NCBI GenBank assembly: GCA_958295665.1
Contig: OY282558.1
Span: 30,649,045-30,713,044 of the forward strand
Reading direction: 5' to 3'
Origin: Tipula vernalis
Lineage: Eukaryota; Arthropoda; Insecta; Diptera; Tipulidae
Length of the DNA stretch: 64,000 nt
Shown: positions 47,847 to 58,900 of the stretch, in pieces
Numbering within the stretch: the stretch's first letter is position 1
How the letters are laid out: the number at the start of each line of letters is the position of its first letter
Program-made: the position numbers and the translations under genes
Notes under the pieces: model-generated
Told to the model about the DNA's origin: nothing
The model's database searches: none
What the model saw: only the letters and a program-made list of their open reading frames with translations

Positions 47847-48423
47847 ACTTTCTTTTACTCTAGTAAAATAAAGTATAGTAATCATGAAAATTTTGGACCT
47901 TGAGATTTTTAGAGATTTATTTGTTTTGAGGTCCCCTGAGTCCGAAAAAGTGGGTTTCGAAATGGTGTCTGTCTGTCAGTCTGTCAGTCTGTCAGTCTGT
48001 CAGTCTGTCAGTCTGTCAGTCTGTCAGTCTGTCAGTCTGTCAGTCTGTCAGTCTGTCAGTCTGTCTGTGTCCTCTCTACAGCCCAGATGGTTTAACCAAT
48101 CGAACTGAAACTTCAGATTTAAGCTTTTTTGATAAATTGGGAGGTCCCAGTGAATTTTACTCCAAATCGGCTAACCGGAAGTGGCCACTCCCTTGGTCCA
48201 GAAAATTTATTTTGCAAATATCTTAAAAAGTGTAAGGTTTACAAAAAATTACTAAATACAAAATGTTTCCAAAAATTAAAAACAAATAAAAATAAAAAAT
48301 AAAAAATTAAAAAAAAAATTTAAAAATTTAAAAATTAAAAAAAAAAATTAAGAAAAAAATAAAATTTCTCAAAATTCTCTGTTCGTAAAAGAAAGTCGTG
48401 TGTTGGCCACACCTCCATTTTTT
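47847..48423. repeat. B repeat, copy 2
   Basis: Same landmarks as copy 1 with a much shorter (CAGTCTGT)n tract (about 47,968-48,068, about 12 units) and a longer A-rich stretch (48,285-48,365). Confidence 0.88.
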
Positions 48424-48870
48424 AACTAGATAATTAAGGGAACTATTCCATGTGCCAGCGAAATCTTTATCATCATTGTTGAGTGCGATTTCCAAAAAAT
48501 AATTTTGCAGAACTTTTACTAAACGAACGATTCGTATGGATTAGGGTTTTCTAACTAGGTAATTAAGGAACCTATTCCATGTGCTAGCGAAACCTTTGTC
48601 ATCATTGTTGGCAATGGCCGATATTGGCCCTTGGGATTTGTGTGCGATTTCCAAAAAATAATTTTGCAGAACTTTTACTAAACGAACGATTCGTATGGAT
48701 TAGAGTTTTCTAACTAGGTAATTAAGGAACCTATTCCATGTGCTAGCGAAACCTTTGTCATCATTTTTGGCAATGGCCGATATTAGCCCTTGGAATTTGT
48801 GTTCGATTTCCAAAAAATAATTTTGCAGAACTTTTACTAAACGAACGATTCGTATGGATTAGGGTTTTTT
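48424..48870. repeat. A repeat array 2, three tandem units
   Basis: Three units with the same landmarks as array 1 and again a short first unit lacking the GGCCGATATT segment. That shared defect shows that arrays 1 and 2 descend from one duplicated array. Confidence 0.88.
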
Positions 48871-49638
48871 ATTTTCTTTTACTCTCGTAAAATAAAGTAT
48901 AGTAATCCTAAAAATTTTGGACCTTGAGATTTCTAGAGATTTATTTGTTTTGAGGTCCCCTGAGTCCGAAAAAGTGGGTTTCGGAATGGTGTCTGCCTGT
49001 CTGTCTGTCAGTCTATCAGTCTGTCAGTCTGTCAGTCTGTCAGTCTGTCAGTCTGTCAGTCTGTCAGTATGTCAGTCTGTCAGTCTGTCAGTCTGTCAGT
49101 CTGTCAGTCTGTCAGTCTGTCAGTCTGTCAGTCTGTTAGTCTGTCAGTCTGTCAGTCTGTCAGTCTGTCAGTCTGTCAGTCTGTCAGTCTGTCAGTCTGT
49201 CAGTCTGTTAGTCTGTCAGTCTGTCAGTCTGTCAGTCTGTCAGTCTGTCAGTCTGTCAGTCTGTCAGTGTGTCAGTCTGTCAGTCTGTCAGTCTGTCTGT
49301 GTCCTCTCTACAGCCCACATGGTTTAATTAATCGAACTGAAACTTCCAATTTAAGCTTTTTTGATAAATTGGGAGGTCCCAGTGAATTTTACTCCAAATC
49401 GGCTAACCGTAAGTGGCCACTCCCTTGGTCCAGAAAATTTGTTTTGCAAATATCTTAAAAATTATAAGGTTTACAAATTACTAATTGTTACAAAATGTTT
49501 CCAAAAATTAAAAACAAATAAAAATAAAAAATTAAAAATTGAAAAAAAATTAAGAAAAAATTAAGAAAAAAAAAAAAAATTTCAAAATTCTCTGTTCGTA
49601 AAAGAAAGTCGTGTGTTGGCCACAACTCCATTTTTTTT
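48871..49638. repeat. B repeat, copy 3
   Basis: Same landmarks as copies 1 and 2. It has the longest (CAGTCTGT)n tract, about 48,991-49,302 (roughly 38 units), with two TTAGTCTG interruptions, one TATGTCAG and one GTGTGTCAG. It ends in poly-A and the CGTGTGTTGGCCACAACTCC closing block. Confidence 0.88.
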
Positions 49639-50179
49639 CCAAAAATATATTCCTAGAATTCCTGTAACATAGTGATTCAAGATTCACGTTATTTTAAAAT
49701 AATTAATTAACGTTTTCATAGGTAAATTAGTTATTTTTGTTCATAGTCATGGTTAGGGACAGCCAAGAGAACGACATTTGAGCAATTCAATATAAAAAAT
49801 AGTTATTATTATTTGCAAAAATGCAGATTTTTTTTTTAGGAAACAAGTAGATCAAAATTAATTACCTACTTAATTACACAAAACATTAAAAAATTTCTGC
49901 AAAATGTTTTAAAAAGGCGCGGACAGCATACTCGTATTGTACCCTTATTGGAGATTTAACCAATTAGGAAATATTTGATAATTAAATTGGAGATACACTT
50001 TTACTACTCTACTTAATTCAAATTCAGTGTACAAAAATATTAATTGAATTCTAAATTAAAAATAAGCAATAAAAAATGTAAAAGAATTCAGTCTTTAAAA
50101 CTTAATTTATTAATAAATAATGACTGTTCAAAGATAACACTTTAGGATTTTGTTCCGATTTTTTAGCCGTTTATTTGGG
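49639..50179. other. Unannotated AT-rich stretch
   Basis: No structure was recognised between B copy 3 and the broken DDE-like gene. Confidence 0.35.
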
Positions 50180-51660
50180 ACTGTTGTTCTTTGTTGTACT
50201 GTGGTGGAGGTGATGGGGAATATTTGGTTCATCAGGCTGTTTAGTGATTGATGGCGATGAAAATTGATCTAGCTTTAAAATTACTTTGAAATAGTTGTTG
50301 CCACTATCGTATATTGGAGTATGGCCTTAAGATGCTGCTTCTTTATATCCGACAATTTTGCCTTTTTCTGCAGTGGAAGTAGCTTGTTAGTATGCAAAGC
50401 AAGATTGCCTTGTATTTTGAGTAATTAACTCAGAAAGCTACAAATGGAACTTTTGCGAATTCAAGAACCATTTTCCCGAAAGAACACCACAACACAAACA
50501 CCTTTTCGATACTGCTGTGAATGTTGTCCACTTCCTGAATTACACCGTGCCCAGGAACAGAATAGTTCATGTTAATGGAATTGGTTTATGGGTGCTGGTT
50601 CAAAACACTTAAGATTTCTGTTAACATGATAGAACTTTTATTTTGTAACACGCACGAGTCGCTCCATGTAATTACATCAGAAATATCGCTCTTGTCCTCA
50701 AAAACTCTATTTAAAATTGTTATCAGTGCAGATCCCAGAGCACCCGCTTCGCCCTGATGTGTATTATGTCCAAAGACAACAATACGTTTTTCTTGTACTC
50801 GACAGGTGAGACAGCTTTGAATAATAAAAGGTGGGCCCAATTTCACCTCTAGGACAGTTGAAAGCATTTTGAAGATCGAAGCTAGTTATGGGAATCTCTC
50901 TCGTATTCATGAAAATTTTGGACCTTGAGATTTTTAGAGATTTATCTGTTTTGAGGTCCCCTGAGTCCGAAAAAGTGGGTTTCGAAATGGCGTCTGTCTG
51001 TCAGTCTGCCTGTCTGTCAGTCTGTGTCCTCTCTACAGCCCAGATGGTTTAACGAATTGAACTGAAACTTCAGATTTAAGCTTTATTTATAAATTGGCAG
51101 GTCCCAGTGAATTTTACTCCAAATCGGCTAGCCGGAAGTGGCCACTTCCTTGGTTCAGAAAATTTATTTTGCAAATATCTTAAAAAGTATAAAGTTTACA
51201 AAAAACTACTTAAAATTAAATTTCTCAAAATTCTCTGTTCGTAACAGAAAGTCGTGTGTTGGCCACACCTCCATATTTCTATGGTACTAATATACGGTAC
51301 GGAATATAACGAATAATCTTAACGAATATAAGCGGAAAGGTGTAGGTTCGGCTGGGACCTTTATTTGTAGTCATCCTCTCCGTCAAATTACGAGATGTGA
51401 TTTTCAGAATGAAATTACGTTTGCGTTACACATCCAGTTTGTAAATTGCTTTAACTTGTTCTTCTCTTTCAATATCCGTTACTTTCTGTGAGCATGCATA
51501 TGCTTTTATATTAAATATTTTTCTCGGAAGCTTAATCATTACTCGAGCACTGACATATTCTTCCTCAGACTGGCACTTGTTTTTTATTGCACTCTTTCAC
51601 ATTTTCGGATTTTTTCCTTCTTACGTATTTTTTTCGGTGAAAGCTGTTCAGTATCTGTTT
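50180..51660 (-). pseudogene. Broken DDE-transposase-like gene of an uncharacterised family, split by B copy 4
   Basis: Upstream of the B insertion (51,660-51,275, minus strand) are QSEEEYVSARVMIKLPRK, AYACSQKVTDIEREEQVKAI and YKL...RKRNFILKITSRNL. Downstream of it (50,908 on) are PITSFDLQNAFNCPRGEI, TFYYSKLSHLSS, then, after a shift, NTHQGEAGALGSALITILNR, SDVITWSDSCVLQNKSSIM and YSVPGHGVIQEVDNIHSSIE. The order FDLQN..CPRG, FYYxxKL, GxxGxxLxSAL, WSDxCxxQN, PGHxxIQEVDxxHSxIE is one I know from uncharacterised repeated proteins of insects and cnidarians that look like DDE transposases, with WSD and E of IQEVD as likely acidic residues. About 80 residues are missing at the B insertion. Stops and shifts make it dead. 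The family name is not known to me. Confidence 0.75.
50909..51274. repeat. B repeat, copy 4 (truncated, dispersed)
   Basis: It carries ATTTTGGACCTTGAGATTTT, GAGGTCCCCTGAGTCCGAAA, a very short CTGTCAG tract (about 50,992-51,026), CCTCTCTACAGCCCAGATGG, GGCTAGCCGGAAGTGGCCAC and CGTGTGTTGGCCACACCTCC. The starting palindrome is mostly missing. It stands alone, without A units, inside the broken DDE-like gene, which shows that B can insert independently. Confidence 0.88.
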
Positions 51661-52134
51661 AACACCAAGCTTTGGTGCCACGAACAATAATGAAGGTCGA
51701 TGTAAAACAAAATAACAAAATTTATCGTTTGATGGTAATACTCAGTAAACTCAAAAAAATTTGCCAAAATAATTCAAATTATTAATTTTTATTTTTGATC
51801 TGATCGCTTTATTTTTCGTGGAATACCTAAGAAAGAAGATGATTTATGAGAGAATTTCGGGAGCAGTATTAAACTGGTATATAAACACGACCAATAGTTC
51901 GGTATATAGTTCGGGGTATAGTTTTCGGTTTTCTTTAAATCGTGTAACGAGTGATTGCAAAATCCAGACGAACTCAGAAGCCTAGTTCGTAACAGTAAAT
52001 ATAATCCATAAATGTATTGAACGCACCTACATATTTTAAGCTATAAATTAAAAATTACAAAGCTACAAAAATATTAAATTTAAATATAATTATAAATTAA
52101 TTCTCTAAAATACATTATTGTTATTTGATTTCAG
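51661..52134. other. AT-rich stretch upstream of the mini-exon
   Basis: No structure recognised except a pyrimidine-containing run (TTGTTATTTGATTTCAG) ending at the acceptor at 52,134. Confidence 0.4.
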
Positions 52135-52182
52135 ATTATGATTTGACAACAACAATAATGGATCCAAATTCAAAATTTAAAG
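52135..52182 (+). CDS. Candidate first coding exon, MDPNSKFK
   Basis: TTATTTGATTTCAG ends a plausible intron at 52,134 and GTAAGTGT starts another at 52,183, a near-consensus donor. Between them is a 48-bp segment with ATG at 52,158 in the context ACAACAATAATGG, close to the fly start consensus. It encodes MDPNSKFK and one further base (phase 1). Short first coding exons like this, flanked by very long introns, are common in large fly genes. I do not recognise the peptide, and the next exon was not found in this window. It could also be a chance pair of splice-like words. Confidence 0.45.
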
Positions 52183-52287
52183 GTAAGTGTATATAATTAA
52201 TTAGAACTCACTCTCATTAAATAGAATTAATAAAGCATATATATAACTCAAATTCATAATCAATGTTAGTTACAATAGTAATGTGGT

Positions 52288-52307
52288 TCTAAGGTCGCGA
52301 CCTTAGA
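52288..52307. promoter_or_regulatory. Perfect 20-bp palindrome with AAGGTC half-sites
   Basis: TCTAAGGTCGCGACCTTAGA is its own reverse complement. AAGGTC resembles a nuclear-receptor half-site (AGGTCA-type) and the two halves face each other with no spacer. It lies 105 bp after the donor of the candidate exon. A regulatory role is inference only. Confidence 0.25.
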
Positions 52308-53389
52308 CAATGATGGCTACCGCTCCTCACTTTTTCAGGCAGGATATGGTAATTCCAGGATTTATAGAAAATGCAATATTTTCTAAAAATATAATTGATT
52401 ATTTCCAATTCATACATTAAAATCATAAACTTCTTAAAACCTCTTAGCCTTGACCGCTTTGTCATAAATGTTAAAATAAATGTCGTGTTTCGTTTTATTA
52501 TGCGCCATCCTATGGTATTCCGTCATTTTATTTAGTTACTGAAATACCTGTGTTATTTTTTAGCCAAAATCTTGAACTGCAGGCTTATATACTTGCTCTT
52601 AAGTTCTCTATCCGACGATATCGTCCTATTCATACAGTTAGTAGACAAATTTAAAATTTAGTTACCCGTAAATTTAACCTGTATCGTATGTCGTAAGGCC
52701 TTTAAAGAAAAGACCTAATTCCAGCAATATTTCAAGAACGAAATATTTGACTGGCATCACCATAATTGTCTGGTAAGACAATCTTTAGATCCAATTTAAT
52801 TTAAGCTTTAGAAGTTCCTATTATTTCCAATTAACGAAATATGTATTTATCTTGATACCACAATTCGATGTCATCCAGTTAATTTAAGAACAGGATCATT
52901 TGTTTGGTAAGAAAAGTTTCCTTCAGAAATTTTTATCCATAAATATTGAGCAACAAATTAAAAAAAACTGCAGCAAATAGAATCTATATGTACTCGTACC
53001 TTTTTCCAAATGTTGAAATGATCGAGCTTTTCTAAAATTTCAAAAATCATCGTTCCTTTAAATTAATTAACAATAAAGCAAAGAATTACCTGTTTAAATT
53101 AATATTTTGATCCACAATATCAACCTTTGTGAGGTACATATTCAGATACATGCTTGCTTTGCACGTGGCTTGAAACCAATCGCAATTGCAAACTTTTGAA
53201 AAAATTGTTTTGTACCTACTCACCTAATCCTTGGTTCTTCAATCGTTTAGCTTTAAGCAATACGTTATATTAATATTGGGGCACTTCCAGATATCACGCT
53301 GTGTTGCGGAAAGTACGTGAGAAAGGTCTCGATCTGAAACCGTCACATACAATTCGTGTCTCTGAGGTATGGTCATCCAGTACACTGTT
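52308..53389. other. Unannotated stretch
   Basis: No gene or repeat recognised. Confidence 0.4.
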
Positions 53390-53795
53390 GTGAAGATTTG
53401 ATCAATGCAATAATTTTACATGTGACGCGCTAAAGTTGTAAAAATCTTTCGTTGCGCCGCTGGTGGGCGTGACGCAATTTTATTATTCGCAATTATCGCA
53501 GTGACTTCATGGAGATTTCGTTAAAAAGGATCTGGAGAAGTCAGGAAGATTTTAGTATTTTTGACGAGTCACGTAAAAATTCACCACGATGCGGTCAAAA
53601 TCATTTTTTTCAGTAGAATATTGCCCTTGTACATGTCTTTGCAAAACTTTTGAAGCGTGCAATAGGTTTAGTTATTTCGCTTTAGTTATGAAATTCTGTC
53701 ACTAAAAATCCTAAAGTTTTTTACCACGCCTAAAAATATTCACCAAAACATAAAAATCAAGTTTATTCACTTGAATATTAGTTTTGAAGAATATA

Positions 53796-55354
53796 CAGTC
53801 CCAACCAAAAATTATTTGTACCTGCTAAATTTTTGATGCAACGTAACACAAATATCTTTAAAAATTATATAAATAATAAACTTTTTGAAAACATTAATTT
53901 TAATTCAACAAATCCAATTATCCTGCTTTACGTTTCAATCAAATTTTTTTTTTTTAATTTTACTTCTAGGAAAAATTACAGTTAATTTAGTCTTTGCCAA
54001 AATTATTTGTACTCACAAATTTGTTGTCAACATTATTTGTGCAATATGGAAAAAATCAAAATAAAATAGTAAATCAATTAAATTTAAGATTATTTTTGGC
54101 TAATTAAATAATGATATAGTCACTCATGTTTTGTATGCAGATGGTCAGTTTTTGTTTAGCCTCGATAACATCTAGCAAGTGGTTCAAAAATTTATTGTTA
54201 ACATCACCTAAAATCTTATCCCACTCGGTTTTCTTTGGACCATGTTACAAATTTTTGGTATTGTTAGATCATGAATATTTTCACTTTTCCTTAAGCCTTC
54301 CACTTTTACTTAAGCCTCCGCAAGTTTAAATCGAAACCCTACCCTGGCCGGTACAAATAATTATATTCAAGATTTTTGAATAATTTCGTGTCAATAATTC
54401 ATCTTGTGTAAGGTCGTATTATTGCGCTGAAGAACAAATTGAGGATCAACTAGTTTATCGTCAACTAGGAATGTTATCTCATGAAATAAATCAAAATTGA
54501 ACTATGGCCTTGAAAAGTTGTAGTTTATAGGGCTTACACACACAAACGGAATATGAGTAACCGCCAGGAAACGAAATGTGAACGGCATCATAAGATAATC
54601 CAATTGAACTACGGAAAACTGTTTTATGCATAAATTAGTGAGTTGTGTCTTAATTTGATAATATTGGAAACATTTGTATTATTACATAAAAATAGAGCAT
54701 CAATTAGTGTGGATAGTCAGTTACTTTCCCTTGGGCAACAAATAAAAGGTTACACGGCTGTAAAAACTGAACTATTCAAGGAGAAAATTATACAAAAATC
54801 TTGAATAAAATTATTTGTCTCGGCCAGGGCATGGTTTCGATTCAAATTTGCGGAGGCTTAAGTTAAAGTGGAAGATAATCATGATCTAACAAGGGCAAAA
54901 ATTTGTAACAGGTTGCCAAGAAAACCGAGTGGGATAAGACCACAGGTAATGTTAACAACAAATTTTTGAACCACTTACGAGATGTAAAGAGAATAAACAA
55001 AAACTAACCACTTGCATACAAAACATGAGTGACTATATCATTATTTAATTAGCCAAAAATAACCTTAAATTTAATTGATTTACTATTTTATTTTGATTTT
55101 TTCCATATTGCACAAATAATTTTGACAACAAATTTGTGAGTACAAATAATTCTGGCAAAGAATAAATTAACTGTAATTTCTCCTAGAAATAAAATTTAAA
55201 AAAAAAAATTTATTGAAATGTAAAGCAGGATAATTCGATTTATTGAATTAAAATTAATGTTTTCAAAAAGTTTATTATTTATATAATTTTTAAAGTTATT
55301 TGCCTTACGTTGTATCAAAAATTTAGCAAGTACAAATAATTTTGGTTGGGACTG
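53796..55354. mobile_element. Tc1-type element with about 600-bp inverted arms
   Basis: The ends are CAGTCCCAACCAAAAATTAT and, on the other strand, CAGTCCCAACCAAAATTATT, flanked by TA at 53,794-53,795 and 55,355-55,356. The arms match for roughly 600 bp (to about 54,395 and from about 54,760). The interior and right arm carry Tc1 transposase relics on the plus strand: TAVKTELFKEKII (after the DNDPKHTA position), NLRRLKLKWK (position of NPIENLWRRLK) and KTEWDK....VNNKFLNHL. The left arm carries the same C-terminal piece inverted (KKTEWDKILGDVNNKFLNHL, then LDVIEAKQKL). So the element has two transposase 3' ends facing each other, and is non-autonomous. Confidence 0.85.
54740..55050 (+). pseudogene. 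Tc1 transposase C-terminal relic (right arm)
   Basis: GQQIKGYTAVKTELFKEKII, then NLRRLKLKWK, then LTRAKICNRL and KTEWDKTTGNVNNKFLNHLR lie in order but in different frames. They correspond to the segment from the second catalytic aspartate block to the C-terminus of Tc1-type transposases (about 340 residues when complete). The aspartate of the DNDPKH block is not preserved (QQIKGYTA). The N-terminal DNA-binding region is missing. Confidence 0.65.
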
Positions 55355-55960
55355 TACGACAATTTCATTTGTTGGATTTTAGTTACCAAATTCACCGTTA
55401 CGATGCTGTTGGTAAATATGTCTGTTGGGTCACTCGCAATTGTTGGATAGGCTGGGAAGGGATACCATCACAATAGTGACGTGAAGAAAAAACAATTTTA
55501 GTTCTTTACTACGTTAGTTATCAAATCTAACCTTATATGTCTCTGAGATGAGGAAGTTGGACAAGTTATCAAACGTTTAAGACATTTGTATTGCTGTAGG
55601 TACGTAAGAGGGTCATAAAATTTGTATTCCACTCCATTAACAATTTATCATATTGAGGTGAAAATTAATTTTCTCACTGTTTTCACTACTCCTATAAATA
55701 TTTACGAAGGTGAAGTGAAAACCAAGATTTTCCTATCGGAAATAATCGTGCTGTATAGTATTGTAAAGACTTTGAAGAATGCAATAATTTTATTGATAGC
55801 ACTTTAGTTATCAAATTCATCGCTATGTTGCTGGTGACAAACTCATATATCTCCATGTTTAATGTTTTTTTTTTTTTTTTAATATTCACCATGTGACTTG
55901 AAAAGCCGTTTTTCCTGTCGAATATTACCGTGCTGTGCATCGTTAGCACTGACAATTTTA

Positions 55961-58900
55961 ATGTTTCGTCGGATCTGATATGTTCACTTAACTCGTAATT
56001 TGAGAGTCCTACGTTACGTAAGATTTTGATTCACAATTTAACCTTCATTAGGGAAAAATCACAATTGGTATGCACAAAATTTATTATTTATTAATGTATT
56101 GCCCAATTTTGGTAGAAGCATAATAACAAGAAGAATTTAATCTTTAATCAGAATTTAATCTGCTCACTCAATTCATGAAGGGAAAACAAAATTTTCTTTG
56201 AAAAGTCTAGAAAATGTCTTGATTAAAAAGCAATAAAAAGGCTACAAATAAGCCCTGGTACAGCGGTCAAGGGTGGAACCGCTGGTTTAAAATCAATGAT
56301 CAATCAGAACATTTCAAATTTTTAAAATTTGTTGTATTAAAGCATTGAGACTTTTATAAATTATGGGACAAATATTAAATTCATAATTTAGTATTCATTA
56401 AGATTTAAATAAGAGACACAAAGAATTATACTAAACGTTTATACCTCAAACAATTCATTTCATTAAATTCCAATGAACTTTTTTTTTTTGGTTTTTAAAT
56501 ATTTAATTAAAATTCGATTAAATCACAAAAATTCACGCAATAATCCTGACACATTTTATTTTTAATGTTCAATCATAAATTATTTTTAATTAATTATAAA
56601 TTTATAAATATAAATTTTTATTTTCCGTTGTGTATTCTGACTTCTGTTCTTTTCGTGTTTGTTTTGTTTAATTTGATGTCACAAGTTTTTGTTATCAATG
56701 ATTATGATCGTTCATCAGTGGGATGTTTTTTTTTTTTTTTTTTAATTTTAGAGTTTTTGTCTTGAACCTTAAATTCAGAAGCTAAATTTTGAATATTATT
56801 TTGTAAATATGATGATGATTATTAGTAAGCAGAAAATTTTTGGATTGATTTTCGTATCACAGCATTTTGATCAGTAACTCGCGCGGACAATAAACCTGTG
56901 TAGGTAATTATACAATGATATTTGGTTTTTTAATTAATTTTAATTAATAACATATTTTTGCTTGTTAATTATTAAACAATAATCGTTATCATAAAAAATC
57001 GAAAATCATGATGATCGCGCTTCACGTCAGCAGCATACAATAAGTAAACACCAATTTGAATTAGAGTTTTTTTATTATCTCACGACTCTAACAAACTGTT
57101 ACATACGGATAAATGTATTTTTATTTTATCCGACAACTTTTGTTTGTTTTTTGTTACCTTCAAGTAAGTGTTAATCGACAAATGTAATTTTTATATTATT
57201 TCGTGATAATGTAATGTAAACAAAAAAAAAAAAAAAAAAAAAAATACAAAAAGCACTACCAAAGGAGATTATTATCGATTACAATTTCCGATTTAATTTG
57301 TTTCTTACTAGTTTAGTTTAGGTTACTAGGTACTTGATATGTACACGCGAGAACATATGTGAAGTGACGAATTGAACATAACAATATATGGTAACCCTAG
57401 ACAGTTTGAGATTTAATAAACAATCGGTAACTGATAGGAAATATTACTTTGAATCACCAAAATTGATAATGGCTTTTGTGTCTTTTCGTTCGTATTTCTT
57501 TCTGTCGTTACATTCGGTATGGTTTTATAATTTTTCATCTTTATCACAAAATACTTGTTTCCAATATTTATTTATATTATTTGGATTTTCAATATATACA
57601 AACCAAAACCAAAAAAAAAAAAAAAAAACTAACAAATTCACCGACAAACGAGACAATTCGCCTCTGTTGGCGATATATTTGTCATCTCATCGCGCTTTGC
57701 CAATTTTCCTTTTTTATTTTTTAATTCACAAAGTGTTTGCTTATTATTTTTCATCTTGTAAAAATATTATTTTTTTTTTAAATTAAATAGATTTTTGATC
57801 GATCAACAAAAATATTTCGAAATAAGCGCAAAAAAATTCGCGCAAACAATCAAAATCGAAGTGATATTTTTCGCGCTTTGAAATTCTTTTTTGCGCGCAC
57901 ACCACAAAAAAAAATAAAAATTAAATTCTGCGCGTTAAAGAATATAAAAATTCAAGATTTTTTAAATTTGATCGAATATTTAATATTTTTATATATTTTG
58001 CGGACATACCATAAAAATATATATAATAAATATTTTTGTACAAAAATGTATGTTGGTTCGGCATGATCTTTCGGTAAGATAATAATTGGAAGTGTAGTGT
58101 GATGTAACAGATATGAGTTAAAAAAAAAAAAAAAATTTTGGAAACAGATCAAAAATTGGTGTAATTATAACAACAACCCCACAATATTTTGTTAATTTTA
58201 TAAAGTTTAGTTTCTCACGCGAAAAAGCTTTTTACAACTGATACCGATCAATATTTATGATTTAATATATTTCCGATGAAGTGTCATATTTCTCTATAGG
58301 TAGGTAGATATATGTAGGTACTTTACTCATACCAAAAAGATGAGAATCTATTATTTATGAATATCTAAATAGATAAATTTCAAATATTTATTAACAGAAA
58401 CCAGTATTTGAATAAAACGCAGCATCAGTAGCTGTTGGATTTTGATGAAGGAATCGAAACTTAAAATGAAAATAAAATACCGTGAGAGATTATTCGACAC
58501 TGATATCATTTTTATATTCATTATAATAATATATATCCACCAAAAATATATAAAACAACATTAAAAACAAATTCCAAACAAACCTTTTGTGTTGTCACAT
58601 GCTCAACGGTCAAAACTTTATAAACGAAACATATAAGAAGTACAACAAAAATATATAAATAAAAACAAAAAATCGACGGCTAAATGTCTGGGAAGCTTAA
58701 AAACTTATTTGTTTCAATTTCTTGTTGTTGTTCATTTCTCTGAATCACATTTTCATCTTTTTACATATTTTCTTCACCTTTTTATACATACATACGTATA
58801 TTATGTGTTATATCCTCCTCAAGACTATATACAAAACCGACCAAAAACACATAAAAAATTCCAAAAAAAATTCTTTTATGTTTCTCCTGAACAACATCAA

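Larger units (their letters stand above)
53390..55960. repeat. Degenerate tandem array interrupted by a Tc1 derivative
   Basis: Outside the insertion at 53,796-55,354, diverged units recur: TTTGAAGAAT.CAATAATTTT, TTAGTTA(C/T)CAAATTCA(C/T)CG, ATGCTGTTGGT/ATGTTGCTGGT, GTGACGTGAA/GTGACTTGAA and CGAATATTACCGTGCTGT/GGAAATAATCGTGCTGT. I count at least three copies over about 1 kb of array sequence. Non-coding. The period is irregular because of indels. Confidence 0.5.

Noticed and set aside
46859..49302. Regular 8-bp repeats that might suggest a CRISPR-like array
   Set aside because: There are no spacers; the units are contiguous microsatellite repeats in a eukaryotic setting.
54126..54329. 67-codon plus-strand ORF in the left arm of the Tc1 element
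   Set aside because: It is a shadow of the minus-strand transposase 3' end in that arm.
57388..57786. 132-codon open frame with a lysine run
   Set aside because: It is AT-driven and hydrophobic, contains a poly-A tract and has no recognisable motif.
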